Assembly: GCF_001513745.1 (NCBI RefSeq) | Contig: NZ_CP013380.1 | Location: forward strand, 3,906,001 to 3,970,000 | Source of the DNA: Burkholderia humptydooensis | GTDB taxonomy: Bacteria; Pseudomonadota; Gammaproteobacteria; Burkholderiales; Burkholderiaceae | Direction of reading: 5' to 3' | Length of the DNA stretch: 64,000 nucleotides | In this document: piece after piece, positions 27,731 to 37,206 of the stretch | Numbering within the stretch: position 1 is the first letter of the stretch | Layout of the letters: the number at the start of each line of letters is the position of its first letter | Position numbers and translations under genes: made by a program | Notes under the pieces: generated by a model | What the model was told of the DNA's origin: nothing | The model's input: only the letters and a program-made list of their open reading frames with translations | Database searches by the model: none

Positions 27731-27750
27731 ATGATTAAGCGCTTAATCAT
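27731..27750. promoter_or_regulatory. LacI/GalR-type operator
   Basis: ATGATTAAGCGCTTAATCAT is a perfect 20-bp palindrome centred on CG, the form bound by LacI-family repressors. It lies 31 bases before the sugar ATPase start and 156 before the repressor start, so it can block the operon promoter directly. Confidence 0.85.
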
Positions 27751-27781
27751 ACTCGATGCATCAGAACATGGAGTGGAGACA

Positions 27782-28921
27782 ATGGCGAGCATTTCATTGA
27801 GGCGCGTGCGCAAAGCCTATGGTGACGGCGCGCCCGTCATCCGCGACGTCGATCTGGAGATCGGCGCGCACGAATTCTGCGTCTTTCTCGGTCCGTCCGG
27901 CTGCGGCAAGTCGACCTTGCTGCGGATGATCGCCGGGCTCGAAGACCCGAGCGACGGCGAGCTGCTGATCGACGGACGGCGCGTCGACGACGTCCCCGCC
28001 GCCGAGCGCGGCGTCGCGATGGTGTTCCAGAGCTACGCGCTGTTTCCGCACATGACGGTCTACGAAAACATGGCGTTCGGCCTGAAGCTCGCGCGCACGC
28101 CGAAGCCCGTGATCGACAGGAAAGTGCGCGACGCCGCGCGCATCCTGCAGCTCGACGCGCTGCTCGAGCGCAAGCCGAAAGTGTTGTCGGGCGGCCAGCG
28201 GCAGCGCGTCGCGATCGGCCGCGCGATCGTGCGCGAGCCGGGCGTGTTTCTGTTCGACGAGCCGCTCTCCAACCTCGATGCGACGCTGCGCGTGCAGACC
28301 CGCATCGAGATCGCGCGCCTGCACGCGCAGTTCGCGAACGCGAGCGTCGTCTACGTGACGCACGACCAGACCGAGGCGATGACGCTCGCCGACAAGATCG
28401 TGCTGCTGCACGCGGGCGCCGACACCGCGCGCGCCGGCAGCATCGCGCAGGTCGGCACGCCGCTCGAGCTGTATCACCAGCCGAACAGCCGGTTCGTCGC
28501 GGGCTTCATCGGCTCGCCGCGGATGAACTTCCTGCCGGCCGTCGTCGCCGGCCGCGACACCCATCGCACGACCGTCACGCTCGCCACCGGCGAAGCGCTG
28601 ACGCTGCCGCGAGGCGACGCCGCGCTGCGCGTCGGCGATGCGGTGACGCTCGGCATCCGCCCCGAGCATCTCGCGCTCGCCGACGCCCAGGCGAGCGCGA
28701 CGCTCACACGCGACGTCGCACTCGTCGAGCACCTCGGCGAGCTGAGCTACGTGCATCTCGACGAGCCGGGCGGCGCGACGCTCGTCGCAAAGGTGCCGGG
28801 CGACGCGCGGATGCGCGCGGGCGAACGCGTGCGGCTGCAGGCGAGCGCGGCCGCCTGCCATCTCTTCACCGAAGACGGCCGCGCGGTGCCCGCGTGCGCC
28901 GACGTTCCCCACTACGCATAA
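27782..28921 (+). CDS. Sugar ABC transporter ATP-binding protein (MalK/UgpC type)
   Basis: 379 residues. Walker A GPSGCGKSTLLRMIAG near residue 38, Q-loop FQSYALFPHMTVYENM, signature LSGGQRQRVAIGRA near residue 137, Walker B GVFLFDEPLSNLDA and H-loop THDQTEAMTLADK. The C-terminal MalK/TOBE domain has PNSRFVAGFIGSPRMNFLPA and LGIRPEHLAL. It is the energising subunit for the sugar importer formed by the genes at 30976-34133. ATG 27782 follows GGAG; an ATG at 27731 lies inside the operator and is rejected. The first gene of the operon. Confidence 0.93.
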   Translation: MASISLRRVRKAYGDGAPVIRDVDLEIGAHEFCVFLGPSGCGKSTLLRMIAGLEDPSDGELLIDGRRVDDVPAAERGVAMVFQSYALFPHMTVYENMAFGLKLARTPKPVIDRKVRDAARILQLDALLERKPKVLSGGQRQRVAIGRAIVREPGVFLFDEPLSNLDATLRVQTRIEIARLHAQFANASVVYVTHDQTEAMTLADKIVLLHAGADTARAGSIAQVGTPLELYHQPNSRFVAGFIGSPRMNFLPAVVAGRDTHRTTVTLATGEALTLPRGDAALRVGDAVTLGIRPEHLALADAQASATLTRDVALVEHLGELSYVHLDEPGGATLVAKVPGDARMRAGERVRLQASAAACHLFTEDGRAVPACADVPHYA

Positions 28922-28930
28922 GGACCCGGC

Positions 28931-30913
28931 ATGCGCATCGGCGTTTGTTACTACCCGGAACACTGGCCCGAATCGATGTGGGCGGAAGATGCTCGCCGGA
29001 TGAAGGCGCTCGGCATCGAGCAGGTGCGGATCGGCGAATTCGCGTGGAGCCGCATCGAGCCCGAGCCCGGCGAATACGACTGGGGCTGGCTCGATCGCGC
29101 GATCGACGTGCTCGGCGCAGCGGGGCTCGACGTCGTGATGTGCACGCCGACCGCGACGCCGCCGAAATGGCTGATCGACCGCCATCCCGACATCCTCGCG
29201 ATCGGCGCCGACGGCCGGCCGCGCGCGTTCGGCTCGCGCCGCCACTACGATTTCTCGTCGCCGGCGTACTACGAAGCCTCGCAGCGGATCTGCACGGCGG
29301 TCGCCGGGCGCTACGGCCGGCATCCGGCCGTGCGCCACTGGCAGACCGACAACGAGATGGGCTGCCACCACACGGTCGTCAGCTACTCGAGCGCCGCGCT
29401 CGCGCGCTTTCGCGACTGGCTGAAGGCGCGCTACGGGACCGTCGACGCGCTGAACCGCGCGTGGGGCACGGTATTCTGGAGCATGGAGTATCGGCGCTTC
29501 GACGAGATCGACGCGCCGGTCGGCACCGTGACCGAAGCGCATCCTTCGCATCGCCTCGACTATCGCCGCTTCGCGTCGGATGAGCTCGCGCGCTATCACC
29601 GGATGCAGGTCGACGCGATCCGCGCGCACTCGCCCGGGCGCGGCGTCACGCACAACTTCATGCAGCTCTTCACCGAGTTCGATCACTACGCGGTCGCGCG
29701 CGATCTCGATTTCGCCGCATGGGACAGCTACCCGCTCGGCGCGCTCGAAGAGCAATGGTTCGCGCCGGAGCTGAAGGCGCGCTGGCTGCGCACGGGCCAT
29801 CCGGATTTCGCATCGTTCAACCACGACCTCTATCGCGGGATGTCGAAAGCGCCGTTCTGGGTGATGGAGCAGCAGCCCGGCCCCGTCAACTGGGCGCAAT
29901 GGAATCCGGCGCCGCTGCCCGGCATGGTGCGCCTCTGGAGCTGGGAAGCGTTCGCGCACGGCGCGGGCTGCGTGTCGTACTTCCGCTGGCGGCAGGCGCC
30001 GTTCGCGCAGGAGCAGATGCACGCCGGGCTGAACACGCCGGACGACGTGCTCGACGTCGGCGGGCATGAAGCCGCGCTCGTCGCGCAGGAGATCGCCGCG
30101 CTGCGCGACGCCGCCGGCGCGCAGGCCGACGCGGCCGTGCGCGCGCCGGTCGCGCTGATCTACGACTACGAAGCGAAGTGGCTGTTCGAAGTGCATCCGC
30201 AGGGCGCGGACTTCCACTACCCGCGCTTCGCGTTCGAATACTACTCGGCGCTGCGCGCGCTCGGCTTCGACGTCGACGTGATCCCGGCCGACGCGCCGCT
30301 CGACGGCTATCGGCTGATCGTCGTGCCGCCGCTGCCCGTCGTGCCCGATGACTTCGCCGCCCGGCTCTCGGCGTCGAGCACGCACGTCGTGCTCGGCCCG
30401 CGCACCGGCTCGAAGACGCGAGACCTGCAGATCCCGCCGACGCTGCCGCCCGGCCCGCTCGCCTCGATCGTGCCGATCCGCGTGTGGCGCGCCGAGTCGC
30501 TGCGGCCGAATGTCGCCGAACGCGTCGAAGGCGCGCTCGGCGACGGCACCGCATTCTCGGGCGCCGCGCGTCACTGGCGCGATCTCGTCGAGCTGCGCGA
30601 CGCCGCGCGCGGCGACGTGCGCGCCCGCTTCGCCGACGGCCATCCGGCGTGCGTCGCGCACGGCCGGCTGCACTATTGGGCCGCCCTCTTCGACGAAGGA
30701 ACGACCGCGCGGCTCCTCGCCGACGTCGCCGCCGAGGCGGGGCTCGCGCCCGTGCCGCTTAGCGACAGCGTCCGCGTAAGCCGCCGCGGCGGCATCACGT
30801 ACGTCTTCAACTACGGCAACGCGCCGTACACGATCGACGCGATCCCGCCGTCGGACTTCGTGCTCGGCGCGGCACGGGTCGAGCCGCGCGGCGTCGCGGC
30901 CTATCGCGGCTGA
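28931..30913 (+). CDS. Beta-galactosidase, glycoside hydrolase family 42
   Basis: 660 residues. GH42 hallmarks: [20 protein letters not shown] at the N-terminus, the acid/base Glu in [11 protein letters not shown] near residue 144, and the nucleophile Glu in [15 protein letters not shown] near residue 310. A trimerisation domain and C-terminal beta domain follow ([13 protein letters not shown], then [14 protein letters not shown]). No signal peptide, so it acts in the cytosol on imported beta-galactosides. It lies nine bases after the transporter ATPase. Exact substrate (lactose, galacto-oligosaccharides or plant galactans) is open. Confidence 0.94.
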   Translation: MRIGVCYYPEHWPESMWAEDARRMKALGIEQVRIGEFAWSRIEPEPGEYDWGWLDRAIDVLGAAGLDVVMCTPTATPPKWLIDRHPDILAIGADGRPRAFGSRRHYDFSSPAYYEASQRICTAVAGRYGRHPAVRHWQTDNEMGCHHTVVSYSSAALARFRDWLKARYGTVDALNRAWGTVFWSMEYRRFDEIDAPVGTVTEAHPSHRLDYRRFASDELARYHRMQVDAIRAHSPGRGVTHNFMQLFTEFDHYAVARDLDFAAWDSYPLGALEEQWFAPELKARWLRTGHPDFASFNHDLYRGMSKAPFWVMEQQPGPVNWAQWNPAPLPGMVRLWSWEAFAHGAGCVSYFRWRQAPFAQEQMHAGLNTPDDVLDVGGHEAALVAQEIAALRDAAGAQADAAVRAPVALIYDYEAKWLFEVHPQGADFHYPRFAFEYYSALRALGFDVDVIPADAPLDGYRLIVVPPLPVVPDDFAARLSASSTHVVLGPRTGSKTRDLQIPPTLPPGPLASIVPIRVWRAESLRPNVAERVEGALGDGTAFSGAARHWRDLVELRDAARGDVRARFADGHPACVAHGRLHYWAALFDEGTTARLLADVAAEAGLAPVPLSDSVRVSRRGGITYVFNYGNAPYTIDAIPPSDFVLGAARVEPRGVAAYRG

Positions 30914-30975
30914 CGGAGCCGGCCGTACCGGCGCCCGCGCGGCGCCGCTCACCCACACCCACATCGGAGACATAC

Positions 30976-32235
30976 ATGGACCATCGCCCCATCCGCTTCG
31001 TCGCCGGGCTCGCGGCGGCCGCCGCCGTCGCGGCCGCGTCGTTCGGCGCCGCATCGCCCGCCCGCGCGGGCACGCTCGCGGTCAACATCGCGTTCAAGGG
31101 CGCGAGCCAGCGCGCGGTATGGCAGTCGACATTCGACGCGTTCCACAAGGCGCACCCGGACATCGACGTGAAAGCGACCTTCGTGGACGAAGAAGCGTAC
31201 AAGGTGCAGTTGCCCGCGTGGCTCACGACAGTCGCGCCCGACATCGTCAACTGGCACGCGGGCGAGCGGATGGCGTACTACGCGCGGCGCGGCCTGTTCG
31301 AGGACCTGAGCGCCGACTGGGCGAAGAACGGCTGGAACGCGATGTACGCGTCGACGCGAGACGCGTCGTCGTACAACGGCAAGCAGTACGCCGCGCCGAC
31401 CGTCTACTACTCATGGGGCCTTTTCTACCGGAAGGACCTGCTGCGCAAGGTCGGCGTGGCCGACGAGCCGAAGACCTGGGATCAATTTCTCGCCGCATGC
31501 AAGAAGCTGAAGGCGGCGGGAATCACGCCGATCGCGATCGGCGGCCGCGACGCGTGGACGCTCGCCGGCTGGTTCGACTATCTCGATCTGCGGATCAACG
31601 GCAACGCGTTCCACCAGCGGCTCATGGCGGGCGACGTGCCGTACACCGACCCGCGCGTGAAGAAGGTCTACACGGCGTGGAAGATGCTGATCGACGCCGG
31701 CTACTTCATCGACAACGCGCTGTCCTACGATCTCGACGGCGCGCAGCCGTTCCTGTTCCAGGGCAAGGCGGCGATGATGCTGATGGGCACGTTCATCGCG
31801 GCGGGTTTTCCGCAGAACGTGAAGCCGCAAATGGGCTACTTCCAGTTTCCGATCATCGATGCGTCGGTGCCGACCGCCGAGGACGGTCCGGTCGAGTCGC
31901 TGCACATCCCGGCGAAGGCGAAGAACAAGGCCGACGCGCGCACGTTCCTCGCGTTCGTCGAGACGCCGGAGATCGGCGCGAAGCTCGCGCAGGGGCTCGG
32001 CTCGCTGTCGGCGAACAGCAAGTCGCCGGAACCCGACGATCCGATCTCGCGCATCGGCTTCCGGATTCTCTCGGACACGAAGGGCGGCGTCGCGCAGTTC
32101 TACGATCGCGACATGACAAAGGAGATGGCCGACGAAGGAATGAAGGGCATGCAGCAGTTCATGGCCAGTCCCGCGCAACTCGACGCCGTGCTCGCGCAGC
32201 TCGAGCAGACCCGCAAGCGAATCTACAAGAAGTAA
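30976..32235 (+). CDS. Sugar ABC transporter substrate-binding protein
   Basis: 419 residues, family 1 extracellular solute-binding protein. It has a clear signal peptide (FVAGLAAAAAVAAASFGAA, cleavage near ARAGT). Mature motifs: FDAFHKAHPDIDVKATFVDE near residue 55, GKQYAAPTVYYSWGLFYRKD near residue 134, and WKMLIDAGYFIDNALSYDLD. It captures the sugar in the periplasm for the two permeases downstream. Followed by a strong hairpin before the first permease gene. Confidence 0.93.
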   Translation: MDHRPIRFVAGLAAAAAVAAASFGAASPARAGTLAVNIAFKGASQRAVWQSTFDAFHKAHPDIDVKATFVDEEAYKVQLPAWLTTVAPDIVNWHAGERMAYYARRGLFEDLSADWAKNGWNAMYASTRDASSYNGKQYAAPTVYYSWGLFYRKDLLRKVGVADEPKTWDQFLAACKKLKAAGITPIAIGGRDAWTLAGWFDYLDLRINGNAFHQRLMAGDVPYTDPRVKKVYTAWKMLIDAGYFIDNALSYDLDGAQPFLFQGKAAMMLMGTFIAAGFPQNVKPQMGYFQFPIIDASVPTAEDGPVESLHIPAKAKNKADARTFLAFVETPEIGAKLAQGLGSLSANSKSPEPDDPISRIGFRILSDTKGGVAQFYDRDMTKEMADEGMKGMQQFMASPAQLDAVLAQLEQTRKRIYKK

Positions 32236-32238
32236 GCC

Positions 32239-32261
32239 GGCGGCGGCCGCGCGCCGCCGCC
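32239..32261 (+). other. Stem-loop after the sugar-binding-protein gene
   Basis: GGCGGCGGC (32239-32247) pairs perfectly with GCCGCCGCC (32253-32261), loop CGCGC, no U-tract. Probably stabilises the binding-protein message or reduces expression of the permeases, as in other ABC operons. Confidence 0.55.
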
Positions 32262-32285
32262 TTCCTTCCGGTTCAGGAGTTCGCC

Positions 32286-33272
32286 GTGACCCGTTCGACC
32301 ATGCCCCGCCGAGTCGACGCCCGCCCCGCCGCGCGATCGCGCCGGGACGCCGGGCCTCGCGCGCCCGTCGCGCCAATCGCATCCGCCGTGCCGGCCATGC
32401 CGGCCGCGCGCCGGCCGTCGCGCACCGCGCGCGGGCAGCGGCGCGCCGCGTGGCTCTTTCTCGCCCCCGCCTGCGCGATGGTCGCCGTCTACGTGATCTG
32501 GCCGATCCTGTCGACGATGTGGCTGAGCCTCTACAACTGGGACGGCATGACGGCGCGCACCTTCGTCGGCGTCGCGAACTACGTCGAGCTGCTGCACGCG
32601 CCGACGTTCTACACCGCGCTGAAGAACAACGTGATCTGGCTCGCGCTCTTCATGCTCGCGCCGCCGCTCGGCCTCGCGTTCGCGCTGTACCTGAACCAGG
32701 CGGTCGGCGGCATCCGGCTCGTCAAATCGCTTTGCTTCGCGCCGTTCGTGCTGTCGGGCGTCGTCGTCGGGCTGGTCTTCTCGTGGTTCTACGATCCGAC
32801 CTTCGGCCTGCTCGCGCTTGTCGTCGGACACGGCGTGCCCGTGCTCGGCGACGCGCGCTATGCGACGTTCGGCATCGTGCTCGCCGCACTGTGGCCGCAG
32901 ACCGCGTACTGCATGATCCTCTACCTGACCGGCCTCACGGCGCTCAACGCCGAGCAGATCGAGGCCGCGCGGATGGAGGGCGCGCGCGGCTTCACGCTGT
33001 TCTGGCACGTCGTGCTGCCGCAACTGCGGCCGACGACCTTCATGGCGCTCGTCGTCACCGTGATCGGCGCGCTGCGCAGCTTCGACCTGATCTCGGTGAT
33101 GACGGGCGGCGGCCCGTTCGAGAGCTCGACGGTGCTCGCGTATTACATGTACGACCAGGCGATCAAGTATTACCGCCTCGGCTATTCCGCATCGATCGCC
33201 GTCGTGCTGTTCGCGATCATGCTCGTCTACATCGTCTTCCAACTGCGCCGCATGCTGCGCAACGAACAGTGA
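32286..33272 (+). CDS. Sugar ABC transporter permease (MalF-like)
   Basis: 328 residues from GTG 32286, which has AGGAG at 32275-32279 with good spacing; ATG 32301 is the alternative. A basic, proline-rich N-terminus precedes about six membrane segments (WLFLAPACAMVAVYVIWPIL near residue 57). The coupling loop EAARMEGARGFTLFWHVVLP (residue about 235) is a textbook EAA motif. It forms the importer channel with the next gene. The reading frame is open far upstream only as shadow of the binding-protein gene. Confidence 0.9.
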   Translation: MTRSTMPRRVDARPAARSRRDAGPRAPVAPIASAVPAMPAARRPSRTARGQRRAAWLFLAPACAMVAVYVIWPILSTMWLSLYNWDGMTARTFVGVANYVELLHAPTFYTALKNNVIWLALFMLAPPLGLAFALYLNQAVGGIRLVKSLCFAPFVLSGVVVGLVFSWFYDPTFGLLALVVGHGVPVLGDARYATFGIVLAALWPQTAYCMILYLTGLTALNAEQIEAARMEGARGFTLFWHVVLPQLRPTTFMALVVTVIGALRSFDLISVMTGGGPFESSTVLAYYMYDQAIKYYRLGYSASIAVVLFAIMLVYIVFQLRRMLRNEQ

Positions 33273-33281
33273 GGTGCCGCC

Positions 33282-34133
33282 ATGTTTCCGATGCCGGTCC
33301 AGCAATGGAAGCCCGTCTCGCGCAATCTGTACAGGCTGTCGCTGCCCGTCGCGCTCGTCGTCTGGCTGCTGCCGATGATCGCGGTGTTCATCACGTCGGT
33401 CCGCTCGACCGAGGAGCTCCAGGAAGGCCGCTACTGGGGCTGGCCGAAGCGCTTCTCGATGATCGAGAACTACCGCGACGCGCTGACGGGCTCGCCGATG
33501 CTCCATTACTTCTGGAACAGCGTGCAGATCACGGTGCCTTCGGTGCTCGGCTCGATCGCGCTCGCGGCAATGGCGGGCCACGCGCTCGCGACCTATCGCT
33601 TTCGCGGCAACACCGCGCTGTTCGGCACGTTCGTCGCGGGCAACTTCGTGCCGGTGCAGGTGCTGATGATCCCCGTGCGCGATCTGTCGCTGCGGCTCGG
33701 CGTGTTCAACACGGTCGAGGCGCTGATCCTGTTCCATGTCGCATTCCAGACGGGCTTCTGCACGCTGTTCCTGCGCAACTTCATCAAGCAGTTGCCGTTC
33801 GAGCTGATCGAGGCCGCGCGCGTCGAGGGCGCGGGCGAATGGACCGTGTTTCGCCGCATCGTGCTGCCGCTCATCCGGCCCGCGCTCGCCGCGCTCGCGA
33901 TCCTCGTCTTCACGTTCGTCTGGAACGACTATTTCTGGGCGCTGTGCCTCACGCAGGGCGACGAGGCGGCGCCGATCACGGCGGGCGTCGCGGCGCTGAA
34001 GGGGCAATGGACGACGTCGTGGAATCTCGTGTCGGCGGGCTCGATCCTCGCCGCGCTGCCGTCGGTCGCGATGTTCTTCGCGATGCAGAGGAATTTCGTC
34101 GCGGGAATCACGTTCGGCGCGACGAAGGGGTGA
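33282..34133 (+). CDS. Sugar ABC transporter permease (MalG-like)
   Basis: 283 residues, six predicted membrane segments. It starts with YRLSLPVALVVWLLPMIAVF near residue 16, and SIALAAMAGHALATYRFRG is near residue 87. The EAA loop is EAARVEGAGEWTVFRRIVLP near residue 178, followed by LAILVFTFVWNDYFWALCL. It is nine bases after the MalF-like gene, completing the importer. The operon ends here, convergent with the PepSY gene 90 bases on. Confidence 0.93.
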   Translation: MFPMPVQQWKPVSRNLYRLSLPVALVVWLLPMIAVFITSVRSTEELQEGRYWGWPKRFSMIENYRDALTGSPMLHYFWNSVQITVPSVLGSIALAAMAGHALATYRFRGNTALFGTFVAGNFVPVQVLMIPVRDLSLRLGVFNTVEALILFHVAFQTGFCTLFLRNFIKQLPFELIEAARVEGAGEWTVFRRIVLPLIRPALAALAILVFTFVWNDYFWALCLTQGDEAAPITAGVAALKGQWTTSWNLVSAGSILAALPSVAMFFAMQRNFVAGITFGATKG

Positions 34134-34223
34134 GTTGGGCGATCCGCGCGTCGGGGCGCTCGGGCCGCCGCAAAGCGCGCGTCGCGCGCGTCGCCCGGAA
34201 AGCGGCGGCCGGCGGCGCGCGCG

Positions 34224-34943
34224 TCAGGACAAGCCCGCCACCAGCGCCGCGGCCACCGAGCCGGCGACGAGCACGACGCCGACCGTGCGCCGCTTGTTGA
34301 GCTCGGTCCAGAGCAGCACGCCCGTCAGCGACAGCAGCACCATCGATCCCGCGATCGTATCCATCAGCAGCACCCAGAACAGGTTCATGCCGACGCCGCG
34401 ATGCAGGTTGTTGAGCGTCGTGAGGAACGCGTTGTCGGTGCGCTTCACCGACACGTAGCCGTTCCCCTTCCAGTATTCGACCTGCACGTTGCTGCGCGGC
34501 CCGAAGAGGCCGAACTGCCAGTGCTCGGGCTGCTCGACGCGCCGGCCGCCCCACGCGACGGGCTGCGCGGGGTCCTTGCGGACGCGGCCGAGCCGGCCGT
34601 CGAACGCGAGCTCGCGCCGGACCCACGCGGCCATCGCGTGAGGCGTCGCGGGCGCGGGCGACGGCAGCGCGAGCTGGAGCTGGCTGACCTGCGGCTCGCC
34701 GGACGAGATCTTGAGCGGCGGCGCGCGGTGATTGAGGAGCACGCCCGTCACGCCGAACAGCAGGCCGAGCACCGCGCCCCACAGGCCGACCCAGCCGTGC
34801 ACCTTGCGCAGCCATTTGATGAACGTCGCGCGCCGCGAACAGCGGCGGCGGTCGGCCAGCGCGGATTCGTCGAGCTTGCGCGGCGAGCCCGGATACGGCA
34901 CCACGACGCCGGAGTGTTTTTCGATCGATTCGGGCGCGTTCAC
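34224..34943 (-). CDS. PepSY-domain membrane protein, Fur-regulated
   Basis: 239 residues from GTG 34943 (NAPESIEKH). Membrane segments lie at about residues 52-72 (GLWGAVLGLLFGVTGVLLN), 180-206 (FWVLLMDTIAGSMVLLSLTG) and 213-235. HGWVGLWG and LHRGVGMNLFW carry the conserved His residues of PepSY-associated helices, which bind haem in ferric-reductase-like relatives. A Fur box lies about 70 bases upstream, pointing to iron-limitation control. ATG 35006 is in frame but only 7 bases from the Fur box, leaving no room for a leader, so GTG with GGAAG upstream is preferred. Role probably in iron uptake or reduction. Confidence 0.78.
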   Translation of the reverse strand: MNAPESIEKHSGVVVPYPGSPRKLDESALADRRRCSRRATFIKWLRKVHGWVGLWGAVLGLLFGVTGVLLNHRAPPLKISSGEPQVSQLQLALPSPAPATPHAMAAWVRRELAFDGRLGRVRKDPAQPVAWGGRRVEQPEHWQFGLFGPRSNVQVEYWKGNGYVSVKRTDNAFLTTLNNLHRGVGMNLFWVLLMDTIAGSMVLLSLTGVLLWTELNKRRTVGVVLVAGSVAAALVAGLS

Positions 34944-35289
34944 GCTTCGGCTTCCATTCGCACAAAATATCGGGCGGCGCGCAACCGAGTCACGCGCCGC
35001 CCGCATCAATTAAATGAGAATGGATATCATTACATAAAATGGCGGCGGACTCAATGTCGCCGGATGGGGAATCGCCGAACAGCAAGGTCCCGAGGCGGAG
35101 CCGTCGAGCCATTCGTCGATCATTCGACTTGTCGATCCGGCGATGCGGCGATCCATCGATCCCCCGTTCCTCGCCTCACCGCCCCCAAGTCCCGCGAAGC
35201 GACCGGTCGGCGTCACGCGCGCCGAGCCCGAAACGCCCGCCACACGCGGGACACCTCGCGCCCACGCTCGACGTCCGGCGCCAAGGCAC
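34944..35289. other. Intergenic region between the PepSY gene and the flagellar genes
   Basis: 346 bases. It holds the Fur box and promoter of the PepSY gene at its left end. The remainder (about 35040-35289), downstream of the last flagellar gene, shows no gene and no clear terminator; short GATC/CGAT-rich runs around 35110-35160 are present. Confidence 0.5.
35013..35031 (-). promoter_or_regulatory. Fur box
   Basis: AATGAGAATGGATATCATT agrees closely with the 19-bp Fur consensus (three hexamer NAT(A/T)AT-type units) and is AT-rich inside GC-rich DNA. It overlaps TATGTAAT on the minus strand, a plausible -10 region for the PepSY gene, so iron-loaded Fur should repress it. Confidence 0.8.
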
Positions 35290-35616
35290 TCACCGCTTCG
35301 GCAGCGGCGGAAAAACCGGCAGCGCGCCGCCGCCATCGCCGCTGTCGCCCGCGCCGCTTTCGAGCGCGTACAGCCACGCGAGCAGTTCCGCGACCGCCCG
35401 ATACAGTTGCGGCGGAATCCGCGCGTCGAGGTCGACCTGCATCAGCAGCGACACCATCTCCGGCGCGGTGTGCACGTACAGTCCGGCATCGCGCGCGCGC
35501 TCGATGATCCGCTCGGCGACGAGCCCGTAGCCCTTCGCCACGACGCGCGGCGCGGTGTCGCCGCCCTTCGCGTCATACGCGAGCACCGCGGCGCGCTTGC
35601 GCTGCGGCCCGCTCAT
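35290..35616 (-). CDS. FlhB C-terminal-like protein (FhlB domain)
   Basis: 108 residues matching only the cytoplasmic C-terminal part of FlhB/YscU: RKRAAVLAYDAKGGDTAPRV, VVAKGYGLVAERIIERA, IPPQLYRAVAELLAWLYAL. The NPTH autocleavage motif and membrane domain are absent. FlhB-like small proteins are found beside flagellar export genes and can partly replace the FlhB C-terminal domain in substrate switching. Its start overlaps the FliK-like gene by ATGA, so the two are translationally coupled. It is the last gene of the fliS-led operon. Confidence 0.85.
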   Translation of the reverse strand: MSGPQRKRAAVLAYDAKGGDTAPRVVAKGYGLVAERIIERARDAGLYVHTAPEMVSLLMQVDLDARIPPQLYRAVAELLAWLYALESGAGDSGDGGGALPVFPPLPKR

Positions 35617-37097
35617 CGCGCGAGCTCCCAGTCGTCGCCGGCCCCGACCTGCGACGGCGGCTCACGACGCCCGGCGCCCGACGCGCCGGCCATCCCCGCC
35701 GCCCCGGCTTCGCCGCCCGCCGCCGCGCGCGCATACGCGGAGGCGGCCGCCCGCGCGGCCGCCGTGTCGTAGCCGTCCGGCGCGCCGTCGATCGCGCGGA
35801 TCGACAGGCCGCTCACCTGCAGCCCGAGCGCCTGCAAACGCGCGCGCAGCGCCTCGCCGTGCGGCGCGAGCCGCGCCGCGCCCGCCTCGCTCGCGCGCAG
35901 CCGTGCGGCAAGCTGCTCGCCGTTCAGCACGAGCTCCGCGTCGACCGTGCCGAGCAACGGCAGCGCGAGCGTGAGGCGCGTGCGCCAGCCGCGCGCATCC
36001 GGGAAATCCGCGTCGGACGCGGGCCGCTCGCGGCCTTGCTGCTCGTCCGGCTCGATCGTCCAGTCGAGCCGCGCGCCCGGCCACGCCTCGCCGATCCAGC
36101 GAAACTGATCGGTCGCGAGCAGATCGAGCTGCTGGCGCACGATCGGCAGCGTCGCCGCATGCAGCGAGGCCGCGACCGGCGCCGGCGCGTCGGCGCTCGC
36201 CGCCGGCATGCCGGGCCGCGCGAGCGCCGCCTGCGCGGCCGGCGCGCCGACGGGCTTGCCGTTGGCGTCGGCGAGCGCCGCATACGCATCGACGGAACGC
36301 GCGAGCGCCGCCGCGTTCGCCGGCGCGCGGCCGGACGCCGCCGCGCCTTCGTCCGCGCCGCCCCCCGGCGGTGCCGGCGCGCGCGCGCCCGCCCGCGCGA
36401 GCGCATCGCGGCCGCCCTCCGGCAGCGGCAGACGCGCGGCGAGCAGATCGGCGAGCGCATCGTCGAGTGCATCGCCCGCTTGGCCGGCCGGCGCGCCCGG
36501 CGGAGCGCCGCTTGCGAGCCGCGCCTGCGGCTCGCGCGCGAGCTCGGCCGTCGTGCGCTGGCCGGCGAGCCATTGGGCGAGGTGAGACTCGTAGAAGAGG
36601 CCGCTCTGAGCAACAGCCTGCGCGAGCGCGAGGCTCAGCGCGGCGGCGGGCGACGCCGCCAAAGCTGCCTGCGCGGCGGCCTGCGCGCCTGGCGCGCCCG
36701 CCTCCGCCGCGGAAGGCGCAGGATTGCCGGCGCGGGCATCGGGCGTGACGAGCAGCGGATCGAGCAGCGCCGCCCGCACGGCGGAAGCGGCAAAAGCGGC
36801 AAAAGTGGCGGGCGCCGCGGGCAGCAGCGGCGCGGCGCCGACGACGGCGGGCGTCGCGCCGCCGCCGTAGCGGGAAATCGCGTCGAGCGTGAGTCCGACC
36901 TCGGACAGCGCGGCCTGCGCGGACGCAGGCGGCGGCCCGCCCGCACCCGGCTGCGGCGGTGTCGCGGCCGCGGGCGGCGCGCCGGACGTGCCGACCTGCG
37001 CCGCCGCCGCGCCGCCCGCCGAGGGCTGGATCGCGTCGAGAAGGCTGTCGATGCGGCTCGCCAGGATGGCGGCGGCAGCGGTGTCGATACCGGTCAT
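35613..37097 (-). CDS. Second FliK-like flagellar hook-length control protein
   Basis: 494 residues, very rich in Ala, Gly and Pro, low complexity up to about residue 330. The C-terminal part resembles the FliK C-terminal domain: TRLTLALPLLGTVDAELVLN near residue 390, then LAARLRASEAGAARLAPHGE. FliK-type proteins measure hook or rod length and switch export specificity through FlhB; this one is coupled to a free FlhB-like C-terminal domain. The cluster also has a canonical fliK at 44202, so this is a paralogue of uncertain role. Confidence 0.75.
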   Translation of the reverse strand: MTGIDTAAAAILASRIDSLLDAIQPSAGGAAAAQVGTSGAPPAAATPPQPGAGGPPPASAQAALSEVGLTLDAISRYGGGATPAVVGAAPLLPAAPATFAAFAASAVRAALLDPLLVTPDARAGNPAPSAAEAGAPGAQAAAQAALAASPAAALSLALAQAVAQSGLFYESHLAQWLAGQRTTAELAREPQARLASGAPPGAPAGQAGDALDDALADLLAARLPLPEGGRDALARAGARAPAPPGGGADEGAAASGRAPANAAALARSVDAYAALADANGKPVGAPAAQAALARPGMPAASADAPAPVAASLHAATLPIVRQQLDLLATDQFRWIGEAWPGARLDWTIEPDEQQGRERPASDADFPDARGWRTRLTLALPLLGTVDAELVLNGEQLAARLRASEAGAARLAPHGEALRARLQALGLQVSGLSIRAIDGAPDGYDTAAARAAASAYARAAAGGEAGAAGMAGASGAGRREPPSQVGAGDDWELAR

Positions 37098-37206
37098 CGT
37101 GAATCCTGACGCGCGCCGAATGAAATCCGGGCCATCCGCGGCAACGAACGCGCGCCGTTCGTCCGCGCGAGCCAGCGCGCCAGAAGGCGGCGGCGCGCCC
37201 TGCCCT

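Noticed and set aside
27794..31054. 1086-codon open frame on the minus strand opposite the sugar operon
   Set aside because: It mirrors the codon phase of three well-supported plus-strand genes; its translation is Arg/His/Asp-rich with no domain. A GC-rich shadow.
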